Made by a program: the position numbers and the translations under genes
Notes under the pieces: generated by a model
What the model was told of the DNA's origin: nothing
Database searches by the model: none
Seen by the model: only the letters and a program-made list of their open reading frames with translations
Shown: positions 8,607 through 18,170 of the stretch, piece by piece
How the letters are laid out: every line of letters starts with the position of its first letter
Position numbering within the stretch: the stretch's first letter is position 1
From: Citrobacter portucalensis
Lineage (GTDB): Bacteria; Pseudomonadota; Gammaproteobacteria; Enterobacterales; Enterobacteriaceae
Length of the DNA: 64,000 nt
Direction of reading: 5' to 3'
NCBI RefSeq assembly: GCF_002042885.1
Contig: NZ_MVFY01000003.1
Span: 186,001-250,000 of the forward strand

Positions 8607-10301
8607 TTACTGGGCTGTCGCCTTATTCGCGTCCGGGATACGGCACCAGTTGTTATTCTCGTTAATACCGCCATTTGGCGAGGTATAACCGAGGCAACCC
8701 AAAATGGTGTCGTACAGTTCCACATGACGACGCGGCACCTTCATATCAGCTTCTTGCTTCAGATGTGCAAACGCCTTCGCATGGTCGGGGTCTTCCAGAT
8801 ATTTGTCAGACATCCACACCATCATAGGAACGCGGAACTGCTCAGGTGGCGCCATTTTACGCGGCGTACCGTGCAGGTGCTCGCGCTCGTTAATCGACTC
8901 ACCGTGATCGGCGGCGTAAAACACGATCGCTTTCTTATCGCGTAGCTGATCAAACACTTTGGTAATAAAGTGATCAACATAGGTTACCGAGTTATCGAAT
9001 GAGTTGATCATCTCAGCTTTCGAGCAACCGCTATCAACATTGACACATTCCGGCTTCCACTGCGCATAATCACGGGTATAGCGCTGGGTGTAGTTAAAAT
9101 GCGAGCCCTTGGTATGCAGAATAATTAGATGCTTGCCACCATCTTCATTATTTTGCAGAGACTGCTGCATCTCGGTAATCAACAGCATATCGTCAACGTT
9201 CTTGCCACGGTTGCGCGGCTCTGCGCCAATCTGCTCACGATAGGCGATGTTCTCCGCCATGGTGTTACTGTAGAACCACATCTCGCTTTGCATCGCGTAA
9301 AGATCGGTCTTGAACCCTAACTGGCCGAGCACGGAGAAGACGTTTTGTTCTTTCAGAGTACGCTGCGGGTTTTCTTCTGCCCCACCCTCACGCACAAACA
9401 TGCAGCGCAGCGAAAGTTTGGTTGCCGTATCACAGGAATATCCACGGAAGGCGGCCAGATTTTTCTCCTGGGCGAGCCTTGGCGTGGTATTGCGCTCATA
9501 GCCAAAAATTCCCATATGATCCCAGCGGGTCGTTTCGCCGATAATAAAGACCACATAGGTGTCGTCGAGGTTTTTGGGGGCAACATAGGTAAACTTCTTC
9601 GCCGGGTTCATCAACGATTTGTTGTCTGAGGATTCATCCACCTGTGCCCAGGCGTACAGACCCAGCGCGGAGAGCCAGTTTGACGGCAGATAGGAATTCG
9701 CCACTACCCCGCCATAGCTGGGTAAATCGATTCCCGTTGCTCGCTCAACGCTTCTCTGTTGCATGCTCAGCAGGCGAATCGGGACCCATACCATCAGACC
9801 AGCCAGTAAAACTACCGCCACGCTGCGCCATCTCATGCCAGGCGTACGTATCTGTTTCATCAGGGTATAGCGGCAGCGATTACTCCAAATCAGAACCAAC
9901 GGTAAAATGCTGACCGAAACCAGCCACACGACAAAATGCCAGCCAACCACTTCTTTCGATAAATCAATATCCGTGGTCATTACGGAGGCAATAATACCGT
10001 AACCAATTACCACGTTCAGGAAGGTCATGTAATAGCTGGCACCGGCAGAACACAGCACCACTAACGTTGTCAGGACACGCCAGGCGCGCCGACCAAATAA
10101 AGAGAGAAGTCGTAGTAAAAAGAAGGTCACCAGCACAGTGCCGGCTAATTCAACAACCGCAGAGAGTCCTTTCCAGACGGTAAACTCGTGTGCATATCCG
10201 CTAAAGCGCCGGAAAAATACAGCACAGTTCATAAACAAACCGATATAGATTGCCAGCAGGAAACTGAGTTTCTGCTGCGTCATCGACTTAATATATCTCA
10301 T
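8607..10301 (-). CDS. eptB: Kdo(2)-lipid A phosphoethanolamine 7''-transferase EptB
   Basis: 564 aa (E. coli 563). Inner-membrane enzyme with about five N-terminal transmembrane helices (to about residue 190) and a periplasmic sulfatase-fold domain. It transfers phosphoethanolamine to the outer Kdo residue of LPS. Visible signatures are [10 protein letters not shown] (metal ligand Glu), the catalytic-Thr region [12 protein letters not shown] and AADHGES near the C-terminus. The ATG at 10299-10301 gives the conserved N-terminus [14 protein letters not shown]. In E. coli it is controlled by sigma-E and the sRNA MgrR; no such site is claimed here. Confidence 0.95.
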   Translation of the reverse strand: MRYIKSMTQQKLSFLLAIYIGLFMNCAVFFRRFSGYAHEFTVWKGLSAVVELAGTVLVTFFLLRLLSLFGRRAWRVLTTLVVLCSAGASYYMTFLNVVIGYGIIASVMTTDIDLSKEVVGWHFVVWLVSVSILPLVLIWSNRCRYTLMKQIRTPGMRWRSVAVVLLAGLMVWVPIRLLSMQQRSVERATGIDLPSYGGVVANSYLPSNWLSALGLYAWAQVDESSDNKSLMNPAKKFTYVAPKNLDDTYVVFIIGETTRWDHMGIFGYERNTTPRLAQEKNLAAFRGYSCDTATKLSLRCMFVREGGAEENPQRTLKEQNVFSVLGQLGFKTDLYAMQSEMWFYSNTMAENIAYREQIGAEPRNRGKNVDDMLLITEMQQSLQNNEDGGKHLIILHTKGSHFNYTQRYTRDYAQWKPECVNVDSGCSKAEMINSFDNSVTYVDHFITKVFDQLRDKKAIVFYAADHGESINEREHLHGTPRKMAPPEQFRVPMMVWMSDKYLEDPDHAKAFAHLKQEADMKVPRRHVELYDTILGCLGYTSPNGGINENNNWCRIPDANKATAQ

Positions 10302-10457
10302 GCAAACAAACCCTGGGAATCGGGATTAAAACACCCTGAGCAGTAGTCAAACAGACCAGGCAGGGGAAAATGCGACAACAGCAGAAGTGAAATGTCTACG
10401 GGCGCGGGTAAGTAGACCACAGGAGGGGGAAAAAGTGCTTATGGAGAATGCAAATGA

Positions 10458-10483
10458 CGCATATATTTTTGTAAATATATGCG
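10458..10483. repeat. Perfect AT-rich 26-bp palindrome between eptB and yhjX
   Basis: CGCATATATTT (10458-10468), 4-nt loop TTGT, then AAATATATGCG (10473-10483): 11-bp perfect arms. It lies 29 bp beyond the yhjX stop and upstream of eptB. It could be a yhjX terminator hairpin or an operator for eptB; there is no T-run to decide. Confidence 0.7.
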
Positions 10484-10511
10484 CCAGGTATTAATCAGAC
10501 TACTAATAGGT

Positions 10512-11714
10512 TTAGGCGTGCGCCTCGGTATATACGCTACGCTGTGGCTGGCGGATGGTGGTGGAGAGTGCCAGCGAGATAATTAACAGCGCAAAGATAA
10601 CGCAGAAGGTCACATAGAAACCGCCGAACAGCGAGGCGATAATGGAACCACAAATGCTGCCGATACCGAAACCTAAGTAAATGACGCCGTAGTTTTTAGC
10701 AAGGTTATTCAAACCGAAGAACTCGCTCACCAGTGACGGGAACACGGTGATGGTACCGCCAAAGTTAAATGCTACACAGGCAATCGCCGCGAAGAAGGTC
10801 GCATCATTCAGCGGGGCGAACAGCAGTGCCGCCATACCGACCAGCGAAACGACCTGCCCAATGGTGATAACGCGAATACGAGAGATTTTGTCGGACAGAA
10901 TCCCCAGAACCAGACGACCTGACAGGTTAGCGATAGAAATGACGGTAACCGCATTTGCCGCCGTTGCCACATCCATATGCGCCAGGCTTTGCGCAATATC
11001 TTTCGCCACGCCAATCACATATAGCCCACTCATACACGCCGTCAGGAACATCACTGCCAGCATCCAGTACTGCGGTTTACGCATGGACTGCGCCAGGGTG
11101 TAGTCATTCTCAACCACGCCATTTTTCGTTTTCACTTCCTGATTCGGCGCGTCTTTCATCAGCGTGGAGCCAAAGACGATCATCACCAGCACAATCGCGC
11201 CCCAAATCATGAAGGTTTTTTCCAGACCCACAGTGCTCAACAGTTGGCTGTCGATGAATTTAAAACCGAGGCTGCCAAGACCGTAAGAACCGATGGCAAA
11301 GGCGGAAATCAGCCCTTTACGCTCAGGGAACCATTTTACACAGTTGGAAAGTGTTAACAGGTAGCCTGCGCCATCCGCCAGACCGACCAATACACCGGCG
11401 CTCAGCCACAGCATAATCAGGCTGTCAGAGTGGGCGGTTAAGAAGAAGCCGACACCCAGTAAAATACCGGAGGCCATGGTGACGCGTTTCACGCCAAAAC
11501 GTTCCTGCAGTTTCCCGGCGACGGAAGAAGAAATTGCCAGCCCGAGGCTCAGCAGGCCAAAGGAAAAGGCAACCTGACTCACCGGCGCATCAAGCTTAGA
11601 AGAGAGCGCACCGTTAAACAGGCTCCAGGTATAAACAGAACCTAAAGCAAATTGGGTAATGATGGTGCCGATCAGTGTCAGCCAGCGGGTACGCTGATAA
11701 TCAGAAGTTTTCAT
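10512..11714 (-). CDS. yhjX: YhjX, MFS transporter induced by pyruvate
   Basis: 400 aa from the ATG at 11712-11714 (MKTSDYQRTRWLTLIG), preceded by AGGAAG; this matches E. coli YhjX (402 aa). A longer frame to 11798 would run into the direct-repeat operator and is rejected. Twelve hydrophobic segments, oxalate/formate-antiporter-like MFS family. In E. coli its expression is the main output of the YpdAB two-component system responding to pyruvate, and it is proposed to move pyruvate. The regulatory repeat is intact upstream. Confidence 0.94.
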   Translation of the reverse strand: MKTSDYQRTRWLTLIGTIITQFALGSVYTWSLFNGALSSKLDAPVSQVAFSFGLLSLGLAISSSVAGKLQERFGVKRVTMASGILLGVGFFLTAHSDSLIMLWLSAGVLVGLADGAGYLLTLSNCVKWFPERKGLISAFAIGSYGLGSLGFKFIDSQLLSTVGLEKTFMIWGAIVLVMIVFGSTLMKDAPNQEVKTKNGVVENDYTLAQSMRKPQYWMLAVMFLTACMSGLYVIGVAKDIAQSLAHMDVATAANAVTVISIANLSGRLVLGILSDKISRIRVITIGQVVSLVGMAALLFAPLNDATFFAAIACVAFNFGGTITVFPSLVSEFFGLNNLAKNYGVIYLGFGIGSICGSIIASLFGGFYVTFCVIFALLIISLALSTTIRQPQRSVYTEAHA

Positions 11715-11796
11715 GGCAGTCTTCCTGCATAAACAAAATGGGAAATTCTCTGCCAACAACCATACCGAAGCGCTTTTATGAGCAGGAGAAAACGGC

Positions 11797-11827
11797 ATGA
11801 AATGCCGCCAGGACGGAATGAAATGCC
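11797..11827 (-). promoter_or_regulatory. YpdB-type direct-repeat site upstream of yhjX
   Basis: On the minus strand GGCATTTCAT (11818-11827), an 11-bp spacer, then GGCATTTCAT (11797-11806). Two perfect copies in direct repeat 83 bp before the yhjX start match the motif described for the response regulator YpdB at yhjX in E. coli. Confidence 0.88.
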
Positions 11828-11965
11828 TGGAATGCGGAATGAATGACGAGACAAAAAGTCGGGTTACTGAATTTTATCGCATGAGTTAGTACACGCTATC
11901 GCTGGAGTGCGTGTGATTGTTGATCTCAACATGTAATCAAGATGTTTATATGCTGATTACTTACG

Positions 11966-12667
11966 TTAAAATTTGGCGCTCACTCCCATGGTGTACATAT
12001 AGTCGCTGTTGTTGGTACTGTTTTCCGCCTGCGAAAGCGCCGCGTAAGCCGCCATGTGCGGGTTCAACAGCATATCTGCACCGACGGTGACATCCACCCA
12101 GTTACCATCCTGACCCGCTGCTGACATGCGGCTGAGACCCGACTGCGCCTTCCAGATATTCTCGCCAAACTGCTGGTTATAGCTGATTTGCGCCCACGGA
12201 CGCACATCACCGAACTGCGAATTGACTCGCCAACCCAACGAACTCACGCTGGCATGCCACAGCGGATCGTTCTGCGTTACCGACGTCGCGCTATCGCCAA
12301 ATTCGTTGTAAGTAGATGTGGTTGAACCGTCATAATGCAGCGCGGCAACCGGACCAGTTGTCACCTGCCTTGAAAGCGGGAAGTTCCAGCCCATACTCAT
12401 GCCGCTGGTCGCATCCATAGGCGTCTCATCCGCCAGATTTACCACGGGACCCGCCACGTTCTGAGTGGAACGAATACGTTCTTCCAGAATGTCGTTATAA
12501 CGTGGTTGGTGATCGCTGTCCCATGTATAACGTTCAGCCGTATGCCCTGACATCGCATCAACGATATATTCTTGTTGCCAGCCATATGCTGTATTGATGG
12601 ACAGCGCACAAACTACGACGCTCGCCAGAGTTAACCTTTGGCGACCACTACCGTTTCTTATAATCAT
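11966..12667 (-). CDS. yhjY: YhjY, outer-membrane autotransporter-like beta-domain protein
   Basis: 233 aa from ATG 12665-12667, with GGAG 8 nt upstream; a TTG one codon earlier is possible. The N-terminus (RQRLTLASVVVCALSINTAYG) looks like a signal peptide. The remainder alternates hydrophobic and polar residues and ends in the outer-membrane signature Phe (GVSAKF), as in the C-terminal barrel of autotransporter esterases. No passenger or catalytic motif is visible. Function unknown; placement next to yhjX and tag matches E. coli. Confidence 0.82.
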   Translation of the reverse strand: MIIRNGSGRQRLTLASVVVCALSINTAYGWQQEYIVDAMSGHTAERYTWDSDHQPRYNDILEERIRSTQNVAGPVVNLADETPMDATSGMSMGWNFPLSRQVTTGPVAALHYDGSTTSTYNEFGDSATSVTQNDPLWHASVSSLGWRVNSQFGDVRPWAQISYNQQFGENIWKAQSGLSRMSAAGQDGNWVDVTVGADMLLNPHMAAYAALSQAENSTNNSDYMYTMGVSAKF

Positions 12668-12826
12668 CAACGCGACTCCAGAAAAGAGCCGAATTCGGCG
12701 ATATTATTGTCATTGTGTGAAGGATATTGGGCCCATCAGGCCCTGTATTAAATATTGTCTTTTTAGCTGGCGCGTCAAGGCGGGCCGAATGAAATTTTTA
12801 CGCCAGTAAAAACAGCGAGGAAGAAT

Positions 12827-13396
12827 ATGCAGCGTTGCGGATGGGTCAGCCAGGACCCACTTTACATTGCCTACCACGACAAGGAATGGGGCGTCCCCGA
12901 AACCGATGGTAAAAAGCTGTTCGAAATGATCTGCCTTGAGGGCCAGCAGGCCGGGTTATCGTGGATTACCGTGCTCAAGAAACGGGAAAACTATCGCCAC
13001 GCCTTCCACCATTTTGACCCGGAAAAAGTGGCGGCCATGACCGAAGAGGATGTGGAAAGGCTGGTACTGGATGCCGGCATTATTCGTCATCGCGGAAAAA
13101 TTCAGGCCATTATCGGCAACGCTCGCGCTTTTCTGACGATGGCGCAAAACGGAGAGTCGTTTAGCGAATTCGTCTGGTCATTTGTTGATAACCAACCGCA
13201 AGTGAGTCGCGCCGCCAACCTGAGCGATATTCCCACCTCCACGCCTGCGTCAGACGCGCTGTCTAAAGCGTTAAAAAAACGCGGATTTAAGTTTGTCGGC
13301 ACCACCATTTGTTACTCCTTTATGCAGGCGTGCGGCCTGGTCAACGACCATGTCACCAGCTGCATCTGTTATCCGGGAGAACAACATGATTCGTGA
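12827..13396 (+). CDS. tag: 3-methyladenine DNA glycosylase I, constitutive
   Basis: 189 aa (E. coli 187). Excises N3-methyladenine from alkylated DNA, starting base-excision repair. Visible family features: N-terminal MQRCGWVSQDPLYIAYHDKEWG with the zinc-snap Cys, WITVLKKRENYRHAF, and the C-terminal zinc ligands in HVTSCICY. A helix-hairpin-helix-type core lies between. The 3' end overlaps the yiaC start by 11 bp. Confidence 0.96.
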   Translation: MQRCGWVSQDPLYIAYHDKEWGVPETDGKKLFEMICLEGQQAGLSWITVLKKRENYRHAFHHFDPEKVAAMTEEDVERLVLDAGIIRHRGKIQAIIGNARAFLTMAQNGESFSEFVWSFVDNQPQVSRAANLSDIPTSTPASDALSKALKKRGFKFVGTTICYSFMQACGLVNDHVTSCICYPGEQHDS

Positions 13397-13826
13397 ATCC
13401 AAGGCTGAAGATCTGCCGTCAATTCTGGCGCTGTGGATGGAAAGCACAATCCATGCCCATCCATTTATCGAAGAGCGCTACTGGCGCGAAAGTGAATCCG
13501 TGGTGCGGGATGTTTATCTGCCAGCCGCGCAAACCTGGGTTTGGGAAGAAGAAGGCGAGCTCAAAGGCTTTGCCAGCGTGATTGACGACCGCTTTCTCGG
13601 CGCGCTGTTTGTCGCACCTGCCGCCATCAGAAGCGGGATCGGCAAAGCGCTGGTGCAGCATGTCCAGCAGCGCTTTTCGATACTCAGCCTTGAGGTCTAC
13701 CAGAAGAATCAATCAGCGGTGAACTTCTACCATGCGCTGGGTTTTCGTATTGAAGACGGCGCATGGCAGGAAGAGACTCACCACCCCACGTGGATTATGG
13801 GCTGGCAGGCGGATCAAACGCCGTAA
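13386..13826 (+). CDS. yiaC: YiaC, GNAT-family N-acetyltransferase
   Basis: 146 aa, same length as E. coli YiaC, using the ATG at 13386 inside the end of tag (GGGAGAACA upstream within tag). GNAT fold: acetyl-CoA pyrophosphate loop near [13 protein letters not shown] and the C-terminal [20 protein letters not shown]. coli YiaC acts as a protein lysine acetyltransferase. It is translationally linked to tag and its last 32 bp overlap the convergent bisC end. Confidence 0.93.
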   Translation: MIRESKAEDLPSILALWMESTIHAHPFIEERYWRESESVVRDVYLPAAQTWVWEEEGELKGFASVIDDRFLGALFVAPAAIRSGIGKALVQHVQQRFSILSLEVYQKNQSAVNFYHALGFRIEDGAWQEETHHPTWIMGWQADQTP

Positions 13827-16128
13827 GCGCCAACGTTGGTCCGCTATATTTTTCAAGCCACGCCAGCGCGGTGTTGCCCGCGCAGCCATTCCCCAGCTTC
13901 GAGCTGGGGAGATCTTTGGTCAGCACGTTGACGGCGCCATTTTTACAAATACCGTTCGCTGCGAGATCCAAATCAGGCCAGGCGCCTTCATGAATACAGA
14001 TGACGCCGGGTTTAATACCCGCCGTCACCACCGCGCCCGCCAGAACTTGCCCGCGCTGGTTCCACACCCTGACCGTATCGCCATCCGAAATGCCGCGCGC
14101 GTGGGCGTCCTGCGGATGAATCGTTATCGGCTCACGATCCGCTACCGCGTACTGCTCCCGTAGCGCACTGTAGTTAAGCTGACTATGCAAACGGTGCGCC
14201 GGGTGGGCGGAAAGTAGCTGTAGCTGGTCCGGTTCAGCGTTACCGAACCACTCATCCGGCTCCAGCCACATCGGGTGTCCCGCGCAGTCCGCGTAGCCGT
14301 AACCTGCAATCCTCGCGGAGTAGATTTCAATTTTGCCGCTGTCCGTTTTCAGCGGATGCGCCTGCGGGTCGCGGCGAAAATCCGCAAAACGGATAAACTG
14401 TGCGCTGGCGGCGTTTTCCGGCATTTCGATCAGGGCGTTGCGCTGCCAAAACTCGGCGAAAGGCGGCAATGTCACCTGCTGACTGGCCCCACGTTGCCCG
14501 GCAATATTGTAAAAAGTCTCCAGCCACGCCAGTTCGCTTTTACCTTCGGTGAACCGTTCATATCCGCCCTTTTCCCAGCGCTCACTCAGCTCGGCAAAGA
14601 CATCAAAATCATTTCGCGCTTCGTCCTGCGGCGGTACGACCTGCTTCATCGGCACCAGGTGCTGGTTGCTGTAATCGCCAGTCATGGTCAAATCATTACG
14701 CTCAAAGGAGGTGGTTGCTGGCAGCACGATATCAGCATGCTTTGCTGCTGCGGTCCAGAAACACTCCGAGATGACCACCAGCTCCGGTTTTTGCCAGGCG
14801 CGAATTAAACGGTTAGTGTCCTGATGATGGGTGAAGTTAGCGCCACCCGCCCACCACAGCATACGGATGTCCGGGAAATAGCGGTCCATGCCGTTGTGCT
14901 GGTAAAAACCGCCGGGATTTTCCAGCGCTTCGACAATTCGCGCCACCGGGATTTTATCTACCGCGTCGGTGCCGCCTTTAACGCTGCCCTGCATTGAAGC
15001 CAGCACCGCAGCCCGGCGCGTTGGGTTGCCGCCGTTGGCAAAATGGTACGACAGCCCAAAACCGCCGCCTGGCTTCCCGATTTGTCCGAGCATGGCGGCC
15101 AGGGTGACAATCATCCAGTGTTTCTGCTCGCCATACTGTTGGCGCTGCATGCCCCATCCGGCCATCAGCATGGTGGTATTTTGGTGAAATATCGCTGCAA
15201 GTTCGCGTATCTTCGCTGCCGGAATGCCACAAATCTCTGCCGCCCATTTTGCCGTTTTTGCAACATCGTCAGATTTACCCAGCAGATAGTCGGCAAAACG
15301 GTCATATCCGGTAGTACACCGGGAGAGAAAGTCCTCGTCATGCCAGCCGTTTTCCACCAGCGTATGCGCGATGCCCAGCATCAGCGCTACGTCGGTCCCC
15401 ATATGCGGGGCAATCCATTCCATCTTATCGCCAAAGAAATCGACGCTTTCCGATCGCATCGGATCGATACAGATCAACCGTTTACCGCTGTCGCGCAATG
15501 CCTCAAAGTACGCGAGGCCCTGCTCATCGGACGCGTTCCAGGCAATCTTCAGGGTATTCAGCGGATTGGCGCTCCACAACACCACCACCTCGCTGTTCTC
15601 CAGCACCACCGGCCAGCTGGTTTGCTGCTGGTAAACTTCGTTCCCGCCCACCACGTACGGCATGATCGCTTGCGCAGCCCCCGTCGAGTAATCCCCCAGA
15701 TGCCCGGTATAACCGCCCGCCAGCGCCATATAACGCTGTAACAGGGTCGCCGCTTTGTGTAACACGCCGTTGGACCGCCAGCCGTACGAACCGGCAAAAA
15801 TTGAGGCCGGGCCGTAGCTGTCACGGATGCGTTTATGCTGCGTATGGATAAGATTCAGCGCGTCGTCCCAACTGACGCGAACAAACTCATCCTGCCCACG
15901 TACGCCCTGTGGATTTTCCGGCGAGGCGAGAAACCCTTTACGCACCATCGGAAAACGTACCCGCGTTTTACTGTGAACCTGGTCGCGCACCACGGTTTGC
16001 AAAGAGTTGGGATGAGCGGTGGGCAGCGCGCCACGCGAGGAGAAAACCGTCTCACCATCAGTGTCGACGAGGATTGGTCCCCAGTGGGCGGCAGTTAACA
16101 CCGAGTAATGTGCGGGTGAATTAGCCAA
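13795..16128 (-). CDS. bisC: Biotin sulfoxide reductase BisC
   Basis: 777 aa, identical in length to E. coli BisC. Molybdopterin-guanine-dinucleotide enzyme of the DMSO reductase family; reduces biotin and methionine sulfoxides in the cytoplasm (no Tat signal). The Mo-ligand region [13 protein letters not shown], the cofactor motif [16 protein letters not shown], and the C-terminal MGD domain ([14 protein letters not shown]) are intact. The start is TTG (16126-16128), supported by AGGAG about 7 nt upstream and the conserved [16 protein letters not shown]-terminus. Convergent with yiaC, overlapping by 32 bp. Confidence 0.96.
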   Translation of the reverse strand: MANSPAHYSVLTAAHWGPILVDTDGETVFSSRGALPTAHPNSLQTVVRDQVHSKTRVRFPMVRKGFLASPENPQGVRGQDEFVRVSWDDALNLIHTQHKRIRDSYGPASIFAGSYGWRSNGVLHKAATLLQRYMALAGGYTGHLGDYSTGAAQAIMPYVVGGNEVYQQQTSWPVVLENSEVVVLWSANPLNTLKIAWNASDEQGLAYFEALRDSGKRLICIDPMRSESVDFFGDKMEWIAPHMGTDVALMLGIAHTLVENGWHDEDFLSRCTTGYDRFADYLLGKSDDVAKTAKWAAEICGIPAAKIRELAAIFHQNTTMLMAGWGMQRQQYGEQKHWMIVTLAAMLGQIGKPGGGFGLSYHFANGGNPTRRAAVLASMQGSVKGGTDAVDKIPVARIVEALENPGGFYQHNGMDRYFPDIRMLWWAGGANFTHHQDTNRLIRAWQKPELVVISECFWTAAAKHADIVLPATTSFERNDLTMTGDYSNQHLVPMKQVVPPQDEARNDFDVFAELSERWEKGGYERFTEGKSELAWLETFYNIAGQRGASQQVTLPPFAEFWQRNALIEMPENAASAQFIRFADFRRDPQAHPLKTDSGKIEIYSARIAGYGYADCAGHPMWLEPDEWFGNAEPDQLQLLSAHPAHRLHSQLNYSALREQYAVADREPITIHPQDAHARGISDGDTVRVWNQRGQVLAGAVVTAGIKPGVICIHEGAWPDLDLAANGICKNGAVNVLTKDLPSSKLGNGCAGNTALAWLEKYSGPTLALTAFDPPASP

Positions 16129-16287
16129 GATGGCGCTCCTGAATGCGATGTGACGGCTTATTTATTATGCCGTTCAATGTTACTTACAAATTTCAGAGTC
16201 TTCCCTGGAATTTTCTTCATGTTCACACGTCATAATCAACCGCCACGGTCGCTGTGGCAAAGAAGAAAAAGTCATTAAGGAATTAAG

Positions 16288-16950
16288 ATGAAGAAACGTG
16301 TATTTGTTATTGCTGCCATCGTGAGCGGCGCCCTGGCGGTTTCTGGCTGCACAACAAACCCTTACACCGGCGAACGCGAAGCAGGTAAATCCGGCATTGG
16401 CGCAGGTATTGGCTCTCTGGTCGGCGCGGGCATTGGCGCACTCTCTTCTTCGAAGAAAGATCGCGGCAAAGGCGCACTGATTGGCGCAGCGGCTGGCGCG
16501 GCCGTTGGCGGTGGTATCGGCTATTACATGGACGTGCAGGAAGCGAAACTGCGCGAAAAAATGCAGGGAACGGGCGTCAGCGTGACGCGCAGTGGCGATA
16601 ACATCATTCTGAACATGCCAAACAACGTCACCTTCGACAGCAGCAGTGCCAACCTGAAGCCTGCGGGTGCTAACACCCTGACCGGCGTGGCGATGGTACT
16701 GAAAGAGTACAATAAAACCGCCGTCAACGTGCTGGGCTTCACCGACAGCACCGGCAGCCAGGATCTGAATATGCGTCTGTCACAGCAGCGCGCAGACTCC
16801 GTAGCCAGCGCCTTGATCACTCAAGGGGTCGCAGCTAACCGCATCCGCACTCAGGGTATGGGCCCGGCAAATCCGATCGCCAGTAACAGCACAGCGGAAG
16901 GTAAAGCGCAAAACCGCCGCGTAGAAATTACCTTAAGCCCGATCCAGTAA
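16288..16950 (+). CDS. yiaD: YiaD, OmpA-domain outer-membrane lipoprotein
   Basis: 220 aa. Lipoprotein signal with lipobox ending SGC (Cys 21). A Gly/Ala-rich segment (about 35-80, GAGIGSLVGAGIGALSS, glycine-zipper) follows, then a C-terminal OmpA peptidoglycan-binding domain (about 110-215) with NVLGFTDSTGS and the NRRVEI end motif. In E. coli, YiaD overexpression suppresses a bamD temperature-sensitive mutant. RBS AAGGAA lies 9 nt before the ATG. Confidence 0.95.
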   Translation: MKKRVFVIAAIVSGALAVSGCTTNPYTGEREAGKSGIGAGIGSLVGAGIGALSSSKKDRGKGALIGAAAGAAVGGGIGYYMDVQEAKLREKMQGTGVSVTRSGDNIILNMPNNVTFDSSSANLKPAGANTLTGVAMVLKEYNKTAVNVLGFTDSTGSQDLNMRLSQQRADSVASALITQGVAANRIRTQGMGPANPIASNSTAEGKAQNRRVEITLSPIQ

Positions 16951-16957
16951 CGTTTTG

Positions 16958-16990
16958 TGCCGGATGGAAGCAGACCGTATCCATCCGGCA
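16958..16990. repeat. REP-type hairpin after yiaD
   Basis: TGCCGGATGGA (16958-16968) pairs perfectly with TCCATCCGGCA (16980-16990). Probably ends the yiaD message. Confidence 0.75.
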
Positions 16991-17054
16991 TGAAGCACTT
17001 GCCATCGTTGATTTTCGCGTTAAGGTGTTGTCACCAAATTCAGGGAAATCAGCG

Positions 17055-18071
17055 ATGAGCAAATCAACACGGGCAACCATCAGCGATGTGGCGAAAGCTG
17101 CAAAAACCGGCAAGACCAGCATTTCACGTTATCTCAACGGTGAAAAGCACCTGCTTTCCGACACGCTGCTGGCCCGCATTGAACAAGCCATTGCCGATCT
17201 CGACTACCGTCCCAGCCTGATGGCAAGAGGCCTGAAACATGGTCGTACCCGCCTGATTGGCCTGATCATCGCCGATATTACTAATCCCTACTCCGTCAAC
17301 GTGCTAAGTGGTATTGAAGCCGCCTGTCGCGATAAAGGCTTTACCCCGCTGGTGTGTAACACCAACAACGAAGTGGATCAGGAACTGCATTATCTCGACC
17401 TGCTGCGCAGCTACCAGGTCGAAGGGATTGTGGTCAACGCCGTCGGGATGCGCGAAGAGGGGCTGAACCGCCTGCAACAGTCTGCGCTGCCGATGGTGCT
17501 GATTGACCGTAAAATTCCCGATTTCGCCTGTGATATGGTCGGGCTGGATAACACCCAGGCGGCAACGGTTGCCACCGAACATCTGGTCGAACAAGGTTTT
17601 GAAGCCATCCTGTTCCTCAGCGAACCACTCGGCATGGTGAATACCCGCCGCGAACGCCTGAGCGCTTTTCGTGCCACGCTCGCGCAATACCCCGGCGTGA
17701 TCGCGCAAAATGCCGAAGTCCCGCTCACGGACAATACGCAACTGGACGACACCCTGCGCCAGTTTCACCAGCAGCATCGTGGAATGCGCAAAGCCGTTAT
17801 CTCTGCCAACGGTGCCCTCACGCTACAAGTAGCCCGCGCCCTGAAACGCATTGGCCTCAACTGGGGGAGCGACATTGGCCTACTCGGTTTTGACGAGCTG
17901 GAATGGGCCGAGCTGGCGGGCGTTGGTATTACCACATTGAAACAACCCACCTGGCAGATTGGTTACACCGCCGTTGAGCAGGTTGTGCGCCGGATCGATG
18001 GCGGCTCTGCGGCCATTCAGGAGCAGGTCTTCTCCGGCGAGCTGATCGTGCGCGGCTCTACCTGCCGTTAA
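17055..18071 (+). CDS. LacI-family repressor of the 2-ketogluconate operon (PtxS-like)
   Basis: 338 aa from ATG 17055 (MSKSTRATISDVAKAAKTGK), with AGGGA upstream. The LacI-type helix-turn-helix (about 9-30) is followed by the hinge YRPSLMARGLKHGRT and a periplasmic-binding-like sensor domain starting LIGLIIADITNPYS. In Pseudomonas and enterobacteria the 2-ketogluconate genes are controlled by the LacI-type repressor PtxS. This gene is immediately upstream of kguE in the same direction, and a GGAACCGGTTCC palindrome lies in the gap. It could also be classed as an IdnR/GntR-like regulator; the kgu assignment rests on context. Confidence 0.8.
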   Translation: MSKSTRATISDVAKAAKTGKTSISRYLNGEKHLLSDTLLARIEQAIADLDYRPSLMARGLKHGRTRLIGLIIADITNPYSVNVLSGIEAACRDKGFTPLVCNTNNEVDQELHYLDLLRSYQVEGIVVNAVGMREEGLNRLQQSALPMVLIDRKIPDFACDMVGLDNTQAATVATEHLVEQGFEAILFLSEPLGMVNTRRERLSAFRATLAQYPGVIAQNAEVPLTDNTQLDDTLRQFHQQHRGMRKAVISANGALTLQVARALKRIGLNWGSDIGLLGFDELEWAELAGVGITTLKQPTWQIGYTAVEQVVRRIDGGSAAIQEQVFSGELIVRGSTCR

Positions 18072-18118
18072 ATTACCTTCGTGATGGTGATCATAAATTC
18101 GACATCATAGGCTTTTCT

Positions 18119-18158
18119 TTGGAACCGGTTCCATCTAGCGTTATAACAAGAACGCTAG
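18119..18158 (+). promoter_or_regulatory. kgu operon promoter with overlapping palindromic operators
   Basis: TTGGAA (18119-18124), a 17-bp spacer and TATAAC (18142-18147) form a good sigma-70 promoter. The perfect palindrome GGAACCGGTTCC (18121-18132) overlaps the -35. An inverted repeat CTAGCGTT (18135-18142)...AACGCTAG (18151-18158) flanks the -10. The first matches the AACCGGTT core of PtxS operators; the second is of unknown use. Confidence 0.75.
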
Positions 18159-18170
18159 TCTGGAGTTTCC

